Positions 1 through 8,318 of a DNA stretch of 64,000 bases are shown here, one piece after another. The notes below the pieces were generated by a model. The model did not search any database and was not told the DNA's origin. It saw only the letters and a list, made by a program, of their open reading frames with translations. Positions within the stretch are counted from its first letter, which is position 1. The number at the start of each line of letters is the position of its first letter. A program made the translations under genes and the position numbers. The DNA is from Chloracidobacterium sp. N (GTDB taxonomy: Bacteria > Acidobacteriota > Blastocatellia > Chloracidobacteriales > Chloracidobacteriaceae), in assembly GCF_018304765.1 (NCBI RefSeq), contig NZ_CP072643.1:248001-312000 (forward strand). The letters run 5' to 3'.

Positions 1-2
1 AT

Positions 3-638
3 CTGTTCTTTGCCTTTCAGTTGACGACGCTGGCCGAAGCCCGGGCGCTCAAACAGGGGGTGAAGCCGGAGGCCGCCGGGGCGTGGGCGGAAGCCGCCAA
101 ATACGCCACCAAAGCCCGCAAACTCATCGTCGAGGACAACCGGAGCGAAGCGATGCTCTACGACTCCAAGACGACCACCTGGGACAAGGTCAAGCCGGGG
201 TTTGTGGCCTACCTTCACCGGATTGAAGCCCTGGCGCACTTCGCTGCCAGGCAGAACGACCAGGCGGAAAAATCGCTGCTGGCAGTCATTGAAACCAAGT
301 GCGACGCCTATCCCGATGTCTATTTCCTGCTCGGCCAAATCCACAACGCGCGGTATGACGACAAGGCCAACGCCTTCAACAAGCTCTCGGCCGAAGCACA
401 AAGTGGTGAACAAGGACAGAAGCTGCTGCAGGAAGCCAGGGAAGAATCCAAAAAGGCGGCTGAGTTCTTCGCCCGCGGCATTCTCGTGGCTGAGGCTTCC
501 CCAAACAAGGAGGCCTACAAGGCAGTCGTCGCCAACGCCCGCAAGGAAATGGAAGAGTCTTACGAAATTTGGAATGACGGCAAGAAGGACGGACTGGACG
601 AGTTCATGGCCGGCTTCAAATCCACCTGCCAGCCGTGA
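3..638 (+). CDS. C-terminal part of a helical-repeat (TPR-like) protein, cut by the window edge
   Basis: The reading frame is open from base 3 and has no stop before the TTG at 21, so the gene very probably begins upstream of the window and only its last 205 or more residues are visible. The visible part is alanine- and lysine-rich and almost wholly helical in character, with a segment (AEKSLLAVIE, then YPDVYFLLGQIHNAR) that resembles a tetratricopeptide helix pair. There is no membrane segment in this part. A role in protein-protein contact is an inference from the repeat-like make-up; I do not recognise a specific family. The stop codon lies inside the first unit of a 19-bp tandem duplication. 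Confidence 0.6.
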   Translation: MFFAFQLTTLAEARALKQGVKPEAAGAWAEAAKYATKARKLIVEDNRSEAMLYDSKTTTWDKVKPGFVAYLHRIEALAHFAARQNDQAEKSLLAVIETKCDAYPDVYFLLGQIHNARYDDKANAFNKLSAEAQSGEQGQKLLQEAREESKKAAEFFARGILVAEASPNKEAYKAVVANARKEMEESYEIWNDGKKDGLDEFMAGFKSTCQP

Positions 639-669
639 AGGCTCCAGCCTGCCGTGAAGGCTCCAGCCT
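632..669. repeat. 19-bp perfect tandem duplication over a stop codon
   Basis: Bases 632-650 (GCCGTGAAGGCTCCAGCCT) are repeated exactly at 651-669. The first copy contains the TGA that ends the upstream gene. This looks like a simple slippage duplication. Confidence 0.85.
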
Positions 670-736
670 GAACGCCCTGACAGGCCCCATTCAGCGACGG
701 TCCTCCCTGCGTGTCCTCTGAACCCGTATCCGCCGC

Positions 737-844
737 ATGCCAAAACGTGGATACCAGACCTTTGAACACCTCATGGCCCAGCCTGAAACCCGGCTGGGCC
801 ACCGGTTTGCATGCCGTGAACGGCTTGCCGAGGCGCTGTCCCAC
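737..844 (+). pseudogene. Duplicated 5' fragment of rnc (about 36 codons)
   Basis: These 108 bases match 1688-1795, the first 36 codons of rnc, with about four mismatches, and both begin at the same ATG (MPKRG...). After 844 the similarity stops and the frame runs into unrelated sequence (RFPPHIAEASRF...). It is therefore a truncated copy of the RNase III start and not a functional gene. With the real rnc start it flanks the MNT/HEPN pair, so that pair sits between direct repeats. The rest of the roughly 350-bp gap (640-986) shows no gene; the Shine-Dalgarno of the next gene lies at its right edge. Confidence 0.8.
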
Positions 845-986
845 GGCGTCACGCCTTGGCGTTTTCCCCCACACATAGCAGAAGCTTCGCGGTTTCCGGT
901 GGCGCTGTTATCAATTCCATCTGTGGTAAGAACCAGGTTACTTGTGGAGTCGGGGTATGTCTCTGACTGTGCGGGAGGAAAGTCGG

Positions 987-1292
987 ATGATGAGGCACTT
1001 GGCTGTCTCCCGTGAGCGCATTGCAGAATTCTGCCGCCAGCGGGGTATCCGGCAACTGGCGTTTTTTGGCTCGGTCCTGCGGGAAGACTTCAGACCGGAC
1101 AGCGACATTGATGTGTTGGTCGAGTTCGAGCCTGACCGGGTTCCAACCCTCTTCGACATTGTGGGAATGGAGCAGGAATTATCAGCCATGTTGGGAGGAC
1201 GCCGGGTTGATCTGCGTACTCCGGAAGACCTGAGTCCCTATTTTCGGAACCAGGTTCTCAGGGAAGCTGCGTTGCAATATGCAACCGAATGA
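987..1292 (+). CDS. mntA: MNT-type minimal nucleotidyltransferase (antitoxin of a HEPN/MNT module)
   Basis: A protein of 101 residues with the nucleotidyltransferase core GSVLRxDF...SDID (Gly28-Ser29, Asp40 and Asp42) and a third acidic position in RRVDL. This is the fold of MNT-domain proteins, which in characterised pairs (MntA of Shewanella) add AMP to the partner HEPN ribonuclease and silence it. An ATG at 942 is in frame, but the start at 987 is chosen because GGGAGG at 973-978 is well spaced for it. The end overlaps the HEPN gene by 14 bases, which suggests translational coupling. Its location between duplicated rnc ends suggests that it arrived as a mobile unit. Confidence 0.85.
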   Translation: MMRHLAVSRERIAEFCRQRGIRQLAFFGSVLREDFRPDSDIDVLVEFEPDRVPTLFDIVGMEQELSAMLGGRRVDLRTPEDLSPYFRNQVLREAALQYATE

Positions 1293-1635
1293 CCTGATCC
1301 GGCTTCGCCACAGGCTGGACGCCGCTCACGAAGCGCTGCGCTTTGTTCACGGAAAGCAGCGTATTGACCTCGACAGCGATCGTCAGCTTGTCTGGGCGCT
1401 GGTCAAGGCCATTGAAATCATTGGCGAGGCAGCGTATCAGATGGCTCCCACGGTAAGAGCCGAAATACCTGACCTGCCGTGGAACGGCATCATCGGTATG
1501 CGACATCGCCTTGTGCATGCCTATTTCGACATCAACCTGGATATCCTCTGGAAAACGGTGCAGCAGGGACTCCCACCCCTTGTGGCCGGGATCGAGAAGT
1601 ATCTTTCAACCGTGGACACCGGAAGCAACCGTTGA
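1279..1635 (+). CDS. hepT: HepT-like HEPN-domain ribonuclease toxin (DUF86)
   Basis: A small helical protein of 118 residues with the HEPN catalytic signature R-x4-H-x-Y (Arg75, His80, Tyr82 in RHRLVHAY), as in HepT of Shewanella and other DUF86 proteins. Known members are tRNA-targeting or mRNA-targeting RNases neutralised by the neighbouring MNT protein. The catalytic residues are intact, so the toxin is probably active. The order here is antitoxin first, toxin second, with a 14-base overlap. Both genes have the base composition of their surroundings, so any transfer would be old or from a similar genome. Confidence 0.88.
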   Translation: MQPNDLIRLRHRLDAAHEALRFVHGKQRIDLDSDRQLVWALVKAIEIIGEAAYQMAPTVRAEIPDLPWNGIIGMRHRLVHAYFDINLDILWKTVQQGLPPLVAGIEKYLSTVDTGSNR

Positions 1636-1687
1636 ACGCCCGCATCCTGTCCAACCTTCGCTGACACCCAACCCCATCATCCACCTC

Positions 1688-2416
1688 ATGCCAAAACGTG
1701 GCCACCAGACCTTTGAACACCTCATGGCCCAGCTTGAAACCCGGCTGGGCCACCGGTTTGCATGCCGTGAACGGCTTGCCGAGGCGCTGACCCACCGCTC
1801 CTACGCCCTGGAGCACCCACCCACCCCCCACAACGAACGCCTCGAATTCCTTGGCGATGCCGTACTGGGGTTCATCATCTGTGCGTGGCTCGTCGAGCGG
1901 TTCCCTGCCGCCAGCGAAGGTGATCTGGCCAAGGCCAAGGGGCACCTCGTGGCTTCCGCCCAACTGGCCCAGGCCGCCGAGCGCATCGGGTTGGGTGAAG
2001 CCCTCCGCCTCGGCCGCAATGAGGAGCAACAGGGCGGACGCCACAAGACGACGCTTCTGGAAAATGCCTTCGAGGCCGTCGTGGCAGCCCTTTATCTCGA
2101 TGGCGGCATCACTGCCGCCACCGCCGCCGTACGGCGTATTTTCGCCGCTGAGGTCGCGGCGCTCGACTTTGCCCACATTGCCGCACTCGACGCCAAGACG
2201 GCGCTTCAGGACTGGCTCCGTCTGCACCGGCGCCCGCTTCCCTGCTACGAAACCATTGCCGTCGAAGGGCAGTCCCACCAGCCGACGTTTCACGTCGTCG
2301 TCACCATCGAAGGGCAACGGCTGGGCGAAGGGCGCGGGCCAAGCCGCAAAGCCGCCGAGCAGGCAGCCGCCGCCCTGGCGCTTCAGCAGTTGAAAGCCGA
2401 GGTCGAAACGTCATGA
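1688..2416 (+). CDS. rnc: Ribonuclease III
   Basis: Double-strand-specific endoribonuclease of 242 residues that processes rRNA precursors and structured mRNAs. The signature NERLEFLGDAVL is at residues 49-60. The second acidic cluster is at about 125-140 (ENAFEAVVAALYLDGG), where Asn126 appears to fall where E. coli has Asp114 while the essential Glu129 is kept. A C-terminal double-stranded-RNA-binding domain covers about 165-238. An open frame extends upstream to 1511 through the HEPN gene, but the ATG at 1688 gives the normal length and is the same ATG seen in the duplicated fragment at 737. The stop overlaps the next start (ATGA), so rnc is coupled to the AsmA-like gene. Confidence 0.95.
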   Translation: MPKRGHQTFEHLMAQLETRLGHRFACRERLAEALTHRSYALEHPPTPHNERLEFLGDAVLGFIICAWLVERFPAASEGDLAKAKGHLVASAQLAQAAERIGLGEALRLGRNEEQQGGRHKTTLLENAFEAVVAALYLDGGITAATAAVRRIFAAEVAALDFAHIAALDAKTALQDWLRLHRRPLPCYETIAVEGQSHQPTFHVVVTIEGQRLGEGRGPSRKAAEQAAAALALQQLKAEVETS

Positions 2417-3813
2417 CCGCTGCCAGAGGAAACGCCCACGCTCCGTCCCGGCGGCGCCGATGGCCGCTTTTGCTGGGAGCCGTAGCCGCGGCCGCAGCGG
2501 GACTGCTGTTGCTGCTTTTTGTCGCGCCCCGTCTCATCCCGTCCGGGTGGCTCATTCCCCGACTGGAGCAGCTTCTGAGCCGGGCGCTCGGCACGCCAGT
2601 TCAGGTGGCCAGCGCCCAGGCCACCTCATTTCTGCCGCTGACGATTGTCGTCGAAAATGTCACCCTGGGGCAGCAGCGCCCGGACGCCCGTCTGACGGGC
2701 ACCATCCGGCAGGGCGAGTTTGGCATCGGCTGGCTCAACCTGTTCCGCCGCCGCCCGACCTTTACCCACCTGCACCTGGTCGAAGCGGACTTGCAGCTTC
2801 CAACCAGCACGGCTGCCGGGCCGTCCGGCCAGTGGCGGCCGTCCCCTGCGCCAGCCGCACCCCATCCAGCCGCCCCCCATCTGGCCGCGCCCCATCTGGC
2901 CGCAAGCCTGTCTGCGCCGTCACACCGGGTTTTCCATCACCTGGGACTGACGCTGCGCCTTGCCGCTGACGACACGCCGACTGACACCAATGCAGAGCTG
3001 TTCACCATCGAGCAGTTGACTGTTCAGAACAGCCGCCTGTCGTGGCCCGACACGCCCTTCCGGTTCGAGCGCCTGAACACCGAAGGACGTGTGCAGGGAC
3101 GCGAGGTGACGCTGCGCCAGACCACAGCCGACTGGCTCAACGGGACACTCGAAGCCAGCGCCGTACGCCTGACCTTTGCCCCGGAACGGCTGGGCTTTGC
3201 CATCACCGGCCGCCTGACCGACATTGCAACCGAAACACTGGCTTCCCCCCCGGAAACGGCAGCCGTGACCGGTCAGGGGACGTTCCGGCTCGACATCGCG
3301 GGACAGTACCGCTACGAGACACGAAACTTCGAGGGACTGTCCGGCTCCGGCGATGGCGATCTGCGTGACGGACACTTCCCCCGCTTCCGGCCGGGAGCCA
3401 TTGGACGTACGCTTGCGCCCACCGCGCTGCCCATGCGTCTGGGCAACTTCGACCTGGGCCCTGTGCAGGAACGCCTGCTGGGAACGGACTCCGGGCTGCC
3501 CTCAACCAGCGAAGGGCTGTCCTTCCGTGAACTCGTCTTCCGCTTTGCCCTGGAAGGCACCACGGTCAGGCTCGACGGACTCACCTGCACCCTCGCGGAA
3601 GACCGCCAGATTTTTGGACAGGGTGCGATTTCCCTGGCCGAGCGCCCGGCGCAGATTAACTTCGACCTGCGCTTCCCGCTGAACTTCGTTACGGGACGCA
3701 GCGCCAGCCGGCTCCCCTTCTTTGGAACATTGAGTGAGCGGCAGATGATTCCGGTCCGTGTCACCGGTACGTTCGAGCGGCCGGTCGTCGAAATCATCAG
3801 CCTTTCCCTGTAG
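2413..3813 (+). CDS. AsmA-like envelope protein
   Basis: A protein of 466 residues with a basic N-terminus followed by one membrane segment (about 18-38, Ala/Leu-rich), then IPRLEQLLSRALGTPVQVASA and TIVVENVTLG, the pattern of AsmA/DUF3971 family proteins. These are anchored in the inner membrane and are thought to bridge the periplasm and move or organise lipids; the exact job here is unknown. A low-complexity linker of Ala-Pro-His repeats occurs at about residues 145-165. The C-terminal part (DLRFPLNFVTG...FFGTLSERQMIPVRVTGTFERPVVEI) is the beta-rich region typical of the family. It overlaps rnc by four bases and is followed after 9 bp by the methyltransferase gene, so these probably form one transcript. 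Confidence 0.75.
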   Translation: MTAARGNAHAPSRRRRWPLLLGAVAAAAAGLLLLLFVAPRLIPSGWLIPRLEQLLSRALGTPVQVASAQATSFLPLTIVVENVTLGQQRPDARLTGTIRQGEFGIGWLNLFRRRPTFTHLHLVEADLQLPTSTAAGPSGQWRPSPAPAAPHPAAPHLAAPHLAASLSAPSHRVFHHLGLTLRLAADDTPTDTNAELFTIEQLTVQNSRLSWPDTPFRFERLNTEGRVQGREVTLRQTTADWLNGTLEASAVRLTFAPERLGFAITGRLTDIATETLASPPETAAVTGQGTFRLDIAGQYRYETRNFEGLSGSGDGDLRDGHFPRFRPGAIGRTLAPTALPMRLGNFDLGPVQERLLGTDSGLPSTSEGLSFRELVFRFALEGTTVRLDGLTCTLAEDRQIFGQGAISLAERPAQINFDLRFPLNFVTGRSASRLPFFGTLSERQMIPVRVTGTFERPVVEIISLSL

Positions 3814-3822
3814 CCGGAGTCC

Positions 3823-4446
3823 ATGCGTCATCCCCTGCACCTGCCACCTGATGCCTTCCGACGCTGGGACGAAACGCCGGACGCCCGGTTCTACAGCCTG
3901 CCGCGCTTCGTCACCCACATTGACGCCGGAGCCATCGCTGCTGTCACGCAGCTTTACCGTGAGTATTTTCCTTCCGGCGGCGACATCCTCGATGTCTGTT
4001 CAAGCTGGGTCAGCCACCTGCCGGAAGAAGTAACCTATCGCCAGGTCACCGGCATTGGGATGAATGCCGCCGAGCTGGCCGCCAATCCCCGGCTGACGGC
4101 TTGGTTCGTTCACGATCTGAATACCAACCCGGTCCTGCCCCTCGCCGACGCCAGTTTCGATGCCGCCGGTCTGTGCGTTTCCATTGACTATCTCACCGAT
4201 CCGGTGGCCGTACTGCGCGACATCGGGCGGGTCCTGCGTCCGGGCGGGCCGCTGGTCGTCACCTTTTCCAACCGCTGTTTTCCCACCAAGGCGATTGCCA
4301 TCTGGCTGATGCTCGACGATGCCGGGCGCTGTCGGCTGGTCGAGAATTTCTTTCAGGCGGCTGGCGTCTGGGACAACATTCACACCCTTGACCGCAGCCC
4401 CGGCACTGGTGATCCCCTCTATGCTGTCATCGGGAGGCGGCGATGA
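3823..4446 (+). CDS. Class I SAM-dependent methyltransferase
   Basis: A protein of 207 residues with a Rossmann-type methyltransferase core. ILDVCSSWVSHLP (about 55-67) stands where motif I (usually DxGxGxG) is expected, and is degenerate. DASFDAAGLCVSIDYLTDP fits motif II/IV, and LRPGGPLVVTFSNRCFPTKA fits the post-motif region. The family methylates small molecules or lipids; the substrate cannot be read from the sequence. Proteins of this type with the FSNRCFPTKAI segment form a recognisable group of small methyltransferases. The ATG that follows overlaps its TGA, coupling it to the epimerase gene. Confidence 0.8.
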   Translation: MRHPLHLPPDAFRRWDETPDARFYSLPRFVTHIDAGAIAAVTQLYREYFPSGGDILDVCSSWVSHLPEEVTYRQVTGIGMNAAELAANPRLTAWFVHDLNTNPVLPLADASFDAAGLCVSIDYLTDPVAVLRDIGRVLRPGGPLVVTFSNRCFPTKAIAIWLMLDDAGRCRLVENFFQAAGVWDNIHTLDRSPGTGDPLYAVIGRRR

Positions 4447-5384
4447 GCATCCGCTGTCTCGTCACCGGCGGCGCCGGCTTCATCGGCAGCCATCTGGTCG
4501 AACGGCTCGTCCGGGACGGCCATCGCGTCCGGGTCGTGGACAACCTCATCACCGGCTTTCGGCACAATCTGGCGGCTGTCGCGGCCGAGGTTGAGTTCAT
4601 CGAAGGCGCGCTGGAAGACCCGGCAACGGCGCAGCAGGCTGTAGCCGGCGTGGAAGTCATTTTCCACGAGGCAGCGCTGCCCAGTGTGCCCCGCTCCGTC
4701 CAGGACCCGTTCACCTCCCAACGCTGCGGCGAAGTCGCCACCCTGACGCTGCTCGCTGCCGCAGCCCGGGCCGGCAGCGTCAGGCGCGTCATTTACGCCT
4801 CTTCATCGAGCATCTACGGCGACACACCAACTCTTCCCAAGGTGGAGACCATGCCGCCACGGCCGCTGAGTCCCTACGCGGCAACCAAGCTGGCCGGAGA
4901 AGGCTACATGGCCGCCTACGCGGCTTTGAGCGGCATGGATACGCTGTGCCTGCGGTACTTCAATGTCTTTGGGCCGCGCCAGGACCCAAACAATCAGTAT
5001 GCCGGCGTCATCGCCCGGTTTGTGCAGGTCATGGCGCGCGGTGAACCGCCTACGATTTACGGCGACGGGACAGCCACGCGGGACTTCACCCCGATTGCCA
5101 ACGTTGTGCAGGCCAACCTGCTGGCTATGAACGCTCCGGGGCGCTTCCAAGGCGAAGTGTTCAACATCGCCTGCGGACGGCAGATTTCCCTTCAGAGGCT
5201 TGTGCAGCAGCTCAATGCGCTGTTTGGGACCGACCTTAACCCTATCCACGCTGCACCACGGCCCGGCGACATCGCCCACTCCTGCGCCGACATCACCAAA
5301 GCCAGTCGTCTTCTTGGGTATTCACCCCGGGTGGACTTTGAAACCGGGCTGCGCGAACTGGTTTACCAGACACCCCGCCTTTAG
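4443..5384 (+). CDS. NAD-dependent sugar-nucleotide epimerase (extended SDR, WbpP/GalE-like)
   Basis: A protein of 313 residues with the full extended-SDR set: TGGAGFIGSHL at about 8-18 for NAD binding, ASSSSIYGD with the catalytic Ser region at about 119-127, the YAATK catalytic Tyr-x3-Lys at about 142-146, and RYFNVFGPRQDP typical of UDP-hexose/UDP-HexNAc 4-epimerases. It probably interconverts UDP-sugars for surface polysaccharides. It could instead be a dTDP- or UDP-glucuronate-type enzyme, since substrate choice cannot be told from these motifs. It overlaps the methyltransferase by four bases, and a gap of about 105 bp follows. Confidence 0.88.
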   Translation: MSIRCLVTGGAGFIGSHLVERLVRDGHRVRVVDNLITGFRHNLAAVAAEVEFIEGALEDPATAQQAVAGVEVIFHEAALPSVPRSVQDPFTSQRCGEVATLTLLAAAARAGSVRRVIYASSSSIYGDTPTLPKVETMPPRPLSPYAATKLAGEGYMAAYAALSGMDTLCLRYFNVFGPRQDPNNQYAGVIARFVQVMARGEPPTIYGDGTATRDFTPIANVVQANLLAMNAPGRFQGEVFNIACGRQISLQRLVQQLNALFGTDLNPIHAAPRPGDIAHSCADITKASRLLGYSPRVDFETGLRELVYQTPRL

Positions 5385-5490
5385 CTGCCCAGTTCGCGGC
5401 CAGCCACAGACGGCGCGACCTCTTGCCTGACTGCGTATAAAATCGTATTTTTCCTGAACACAAAACACACCCGTACTCTGGAGCACGCTC

Positions 5491-5868
5491 ATGAAAGTTG
5501 CCTACGTCTTTGCCACCGACATGGCCAGCACCTTCAAACTGGCGACGATGATCCTGCCGCAGCTCGAAGACGGAGAACACGGCGCACAGGTCGTCGGAAT
5601 GATGTTTTTTGATGACAACTTGTTCTGCCTCCGGCAGGGTGACCCTGTGGGTGAGCGGCTGGCGCGCCTCGCCAAGGAACAGGGCATCCTGCTGATGGTG
5701 TGTGACCAGTGCGCGGTGCGCCGCAACCTGGCTGAAGGCAACTTCGAGCAGTGCGGCAAGGGACAGGTCAAAGCCAAGGGGCTGGTTGAAGGCGTCGTAG
5801 CCGGGTGTTTTCCGCAGCTCTATGCGGCTTTGGCCGGAAATCCACCCGACTACGTCATCACGCTGTAA
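5491..5868 (+). CDS. DsrE/DsrF-like sulfur-relay family protein
   Basis: A small protein of 125 residues with the DsrE/F fold pattern: an opening beta strand (MKVAYVFATD), MMFFDDNLFCLRQGD in the middle, then LLMVCDQCAVRRNLA with a CxxC pair (about residues 71-74), and a C-terminal GCFPQLYAALAG. In characterised members a conserved cysteine carries persulfide sulfur. It stands alone, with an upstream gap that is richer in A+T and contains TATAAAA at about 5434-5440, which may be a promoter element. No sulfur-oxidation genes are seen nearby, so the pathway is unknown. Confidence 0.75.
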   Translation: MKVAYVFATDMASTFKLATMILPQLEDGEHGAQVVGMMFFDDNLFCLRQGDPVGERLARLAKEQGILLMVCDQCAVRRNLAEGNFEQCGKGQVKAKGLVEGVVAGCFPQLYAALAGNPPDYVITL

Positions 5869-5923
5869 GCCCGGACCCCACCCCATCAACGGCCGATGTG
5901 GCTGAGACTGTGGTGTGGAAGGT

Positions 5924-7096
5924 TCACACGGTGTCTTCCAGAAGGTCGGCGGCCGTGAGTTCCGTCGCCGGACGTTCGTGCTCAAAGGCCAGCAGTCCCA
6001 GTTGTGCGTAGTGCGGACGAATGCGGTCGCTGAGCAGCCCAATCCGTTTGAGATTGGGAATGATGCGGCGAAACATCGTCCGCCGGAACATGGCCATCAT
6101 GTCCGAGTGGAGCACCAGCCGGTTCCACTGCGCACGGCGCAGGCGATGGGCAAAGTGCTCATCGTAGATTTCGTGCAGAAGGAACCGGTTGCGCAGCAGC
6201 ACGGCCATTTCAAACGCCCAGTCTTCACGGTCCCGGCGCTCACGTTCACTGACCTCCCGAAGGTAGAACTCGCCCAGCGCCAGCACCCCGAAGTGGACGT
6301 GGCGGGCTTCATCCGTGATGACCATTTTGAGCATGTCGCGTAGCAGCGGCTCGCCCGACAACTGGCGCAACGTGGTGAAAGCCCCCAGGGCCAGCCCCTC
6401 GATCATGATTTGCATCCCCAGGAACTTCACGTCCCAGCGCGAATCCGTCATCAGGGCGTCAATGACGACGTAGAGGTTGTCGTTGATGTCGTAGAGCTTT
6501 TCCAGCTTCGTCGTCAGATAGGTGTGAAACGCCTCGACGTGACGGCTTTCATCCATCACCTGCGTGCCGCCGTAGAGCTTGGCATCGAGCCACGGCACGG
6601 CCGTGGTGGTCAGCGCCGCCGCGTAGAGCGCCCCCTGTTCGCCGTGCAGAAACTGGCTGAGCAGCCAGCTTGTCAGCGCGTGGAGCTGCACCTGGCGCTC
6701 ATGTTCGGTCAGCTTTGACCAGAGCGGAAGCCAGTAGGCCGGGTGAAACTTCTCCGGCAGCAGCACCGTGTCGGGATGAAACGGATCGACAGGACGCTTC
6801 CAGTCCAGATCGGTGGTGGCATTCCACTGGGCGGTTTTGGCAGCTTCGGTCAGGCGACGAATTTCGGGCTGATTGCGTTCGTAACGCCAGTCGAAGTTGG
6901 CCGGATACCCCACCGGCAACGCCGTGGTGTCTTCCCGTTTGCCGCGTTTTTGAATCAGACCACGGTAGGCCGGGCCGAGCAGCCCCGCCAGTACCCGAAC
7001 ATTGCCATTGGCCGTAGCCTGGTACAGTAAAGCGCCCTGTTGCATGAGCGCATCCAGCTCAGACAGGACGGCCTCGCGCGTAGGCAGACGCAACAT
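5924..7096 (-). CDS. Ferritin-like diiron protein (R2/oxygenase-like)
   Basis: A protein of 390 residues with two Glu...ExxH sets that form a carboxylate-bridged diiron centre: HGEQGAL followed by DESRHVEAF, and MIEGLALGAF followed by DEARHVHFG. This is the four-helix arrangement of ribonucleotide-reductase R2-like oxidases and AurF/CmlI-type oxygenases; the substrate is not known. An open frame reaches 7321, but that would run into the TrpD-family gene. The ATG at 7096 has AGGGAGG about 11 bases upstream and starts the conserved part. It lies about 90 bp downstream of the TrpD-family gene on the same strand and may be cotranscribed with it. Confidence 0.78.
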   Translation of the reverse strand: MLRLPTREAVLSELDALMQQGALLYQATANGNVRVLAGLLGPAYRGLIQKRGKREDTTALPVGYPANFDWRYERNQPEIRRLTEAAKTAQWNATTDLDWKRPVDPFHPDTVLLPEKFHPAYWLPLWSKLTEHERQVQLHALTSWLLSQFLHGEQGALYAAALTTTAVPWLDAKLYGGTQVMDESRHVEAFHTYLTTKLEKLYDINDNLYVVIDALMTDSRWDVKFLGMQIMIEGLALGAFTTLRQLSGEPLLRDMLKMVITDEARHVHFGVLALGEFYLREVSERERRDREDWAFEMAVLLRNRFLLHEIYDEHFAHRLRRAQWNRLVLHSDMMAMFRRTMFRRIIPNLKRIGLLSDRIRPHYAQLGLLAFEHERPATELTAADLLEDTV

Positions 7097-7187
7097 AAGC
7101 GACGTGCCTCCCTTGTGACGGACGGTCGTGACGGGGGCCATCACAGGCGGGAAGGTTACGGCCCCACGCCCACAAGAGCAAACGCTT

Positions 7188-8153
7188 TCACCTGTGCACG
7201 TGCGCCAAAAAGGTTGCCACCTGGCGCTGAACCTCTCCGCCGGCGAGAAGTTCGGCCGCGCAGGCGGCACCGTCAGCCAGCGTTTCCGTCCGTCCGGCGG
7301 CCACAAACCCAAGACCGGCATTGAGCCGTACGCTGTGGTAATCGGCCGAAACGGTATCCCGTCCCGTCACGATGTCCCGGAACTGCCGCAGATTGGCCTC
7401 TGGTGTGTAGGGCTGAGCTTCCACATCGCACGGCAGGTCGGGCGGTGTCCAGGGTCGCTTGTCAATCCGCCAAGGTGTTACCTCATACATGACGGAAGTC
7501 CCGACCGGCGTCAGTTCGTCCCGGTTTTCGTGGCCGCGCACCACGACCGCCCGGTGTGTTCGTGGGTCGGTCGCTAGCCACTGGGCAATGAACGCCTGCA
7601 TGCGTGGGTGCGACACCCCCATGACGCGCCGGCCGGGATGCAGGGGATGCAGCAGCGGGCCGATGTAGTTGAAAAGGGTCGGACGCCCGAACCGCCGCCG
7701 CGCCGCCGCCACAGCCTTGAGCGCCGGGTAACACTGAGGTGCGTAGAGAAACGCCAGGTTGGTGGCAGCGAGCAGGCGCGGAAGCCGCTCCGGCGGATAC
7801 TCGACCGGGACGCCGAGCTGTTCGAGCAGGTCAAAGCTCCCGCTCGTACTGGTGGCAGCGCGGTTGCCGAACTTGACCACGCGCACGCCCCCGGCCGCCA
7901 AGACGAAAGCCACCGTGGTTGAGACATTGAAGTGCGGCCGACCGCTGCCGCCCGTGCCGCAGCAGTCAAAGACCGGCTCAGCCAGCTCCGGCAGTGGGCA
8001 GGCCGTGGCGCGGACGGCTGCAATGAGCGTGGTGAATTGCTCGAACGTTGCGGTATCGGGCGTCAACGATGCCAGCAGCGCATCGGTTTCCGCTTCACTC
8101 AGGCGGCCGGCAAGCAGCGCGGCCAGATGGTTGGCCAGGGTCTCATCCATCAT
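7188..8153 (-). CDS. trpD: Anthranilate phosphoribosyltransferase family protein (TrpD-like)
   Basis: A protein of 321 residues of the glycosyltransferase family 3. It shows CGTGGSG (PRPP-binding GTGG loop), FNVSTTVAFVLAAGGV, the KxGNR signature (KFGNRAATSTSGSFDLLE, where typical TrpD has KHGNR), FNYIGPLLHPLHP, and a DE pair in RDELTP for Mg binding. TrpD transfers phosphoribose to anthranilate in tryptophan synthesis. The altered KFGNR and the lack of other trp genes leave room for a TrpD2-type paralogue. In-frame ATGs exist at 8240, 8153 and 8150; the later pair is chosen because the N-terminal domain (DETLANHLAALLAG) starts there. Confidence 0.85.
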   Translation of the reverse strand: MMDETLANHLAALLAGRLSEAETDALLASLTPDTATFEQFTTLIAAVRATACPLPELAEPVFDCCGTGGSGRPHFNVSTTVAFVLAAGGVRVVKFGNRAATSTSGSFDLLEQLGVPVEYPPERLPRLLAATNLAFLYAPQCYPALKAVAAARRRFGRPTLFNYIGPLLHPLHPGRRVMGVSHPRMQAFIAQWLATDPRTHRAVVVRGHENRDELTPVGTSVMYEVTPWRIDKRPWTPPDLPCDVEAQPYTPEANLRQFRDIVTGRDTVSADYHSVRLNAGLGFVAAGRTETLADGAACAAELLAGGEVQRQVATFLAHVHR

Positions 8154-8318
8154 CTTCTGTTGAATCCAGACGGCCCGGCGGTCCGGCATCGGGCTGGCAA
8201 CTGGAGACAGGCAAACGGCGAAGCATCTGACACAAAACAATTTTTTTCGGGTGCTCGGTGGTCACACGTTATTCGTGGGATCACCCCTCGTACACTACCC
8301 GCTGTGACACTGACCAGT
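8154..8318. promoter_or_regulatory. Divergent intergenic region upstream of the WYL regulator
   Basis: This 165-bp gap separates the minus-strand TrpD-family gene from the plus-strand WYL regulator. It contains a T-run (about 8241-8247) and an inverted pair GTCACA (8261-8266) with TGTGAC (8303-8308) spaced about 36 bp apart, which could be an operator for the regulator. I cannot assign a firm -35/-10. Confidence 0.3.

Noticed and set aside
1511-1687. N-terminal extension of RNase III from an upstream ATG
   Set aside because: The extension would lie inside the HEPN gene in another frame and is not family-like; the ATG at 1688 gives the normal protein and is the one found in the duplicated fragment.
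5429-5445. Promoter in front of the DsrE-like gene based on TATAAAA
   Set aside because: No matching -35 element lies at the right distance, so it is mentioned only in the gene entry.
7932-8318. N-terminal extension of the WYL regulator by 129 residues
   Set aside because: It is the antisense of the TrpD-family gene and has no family character; the HTH starts at 8319.
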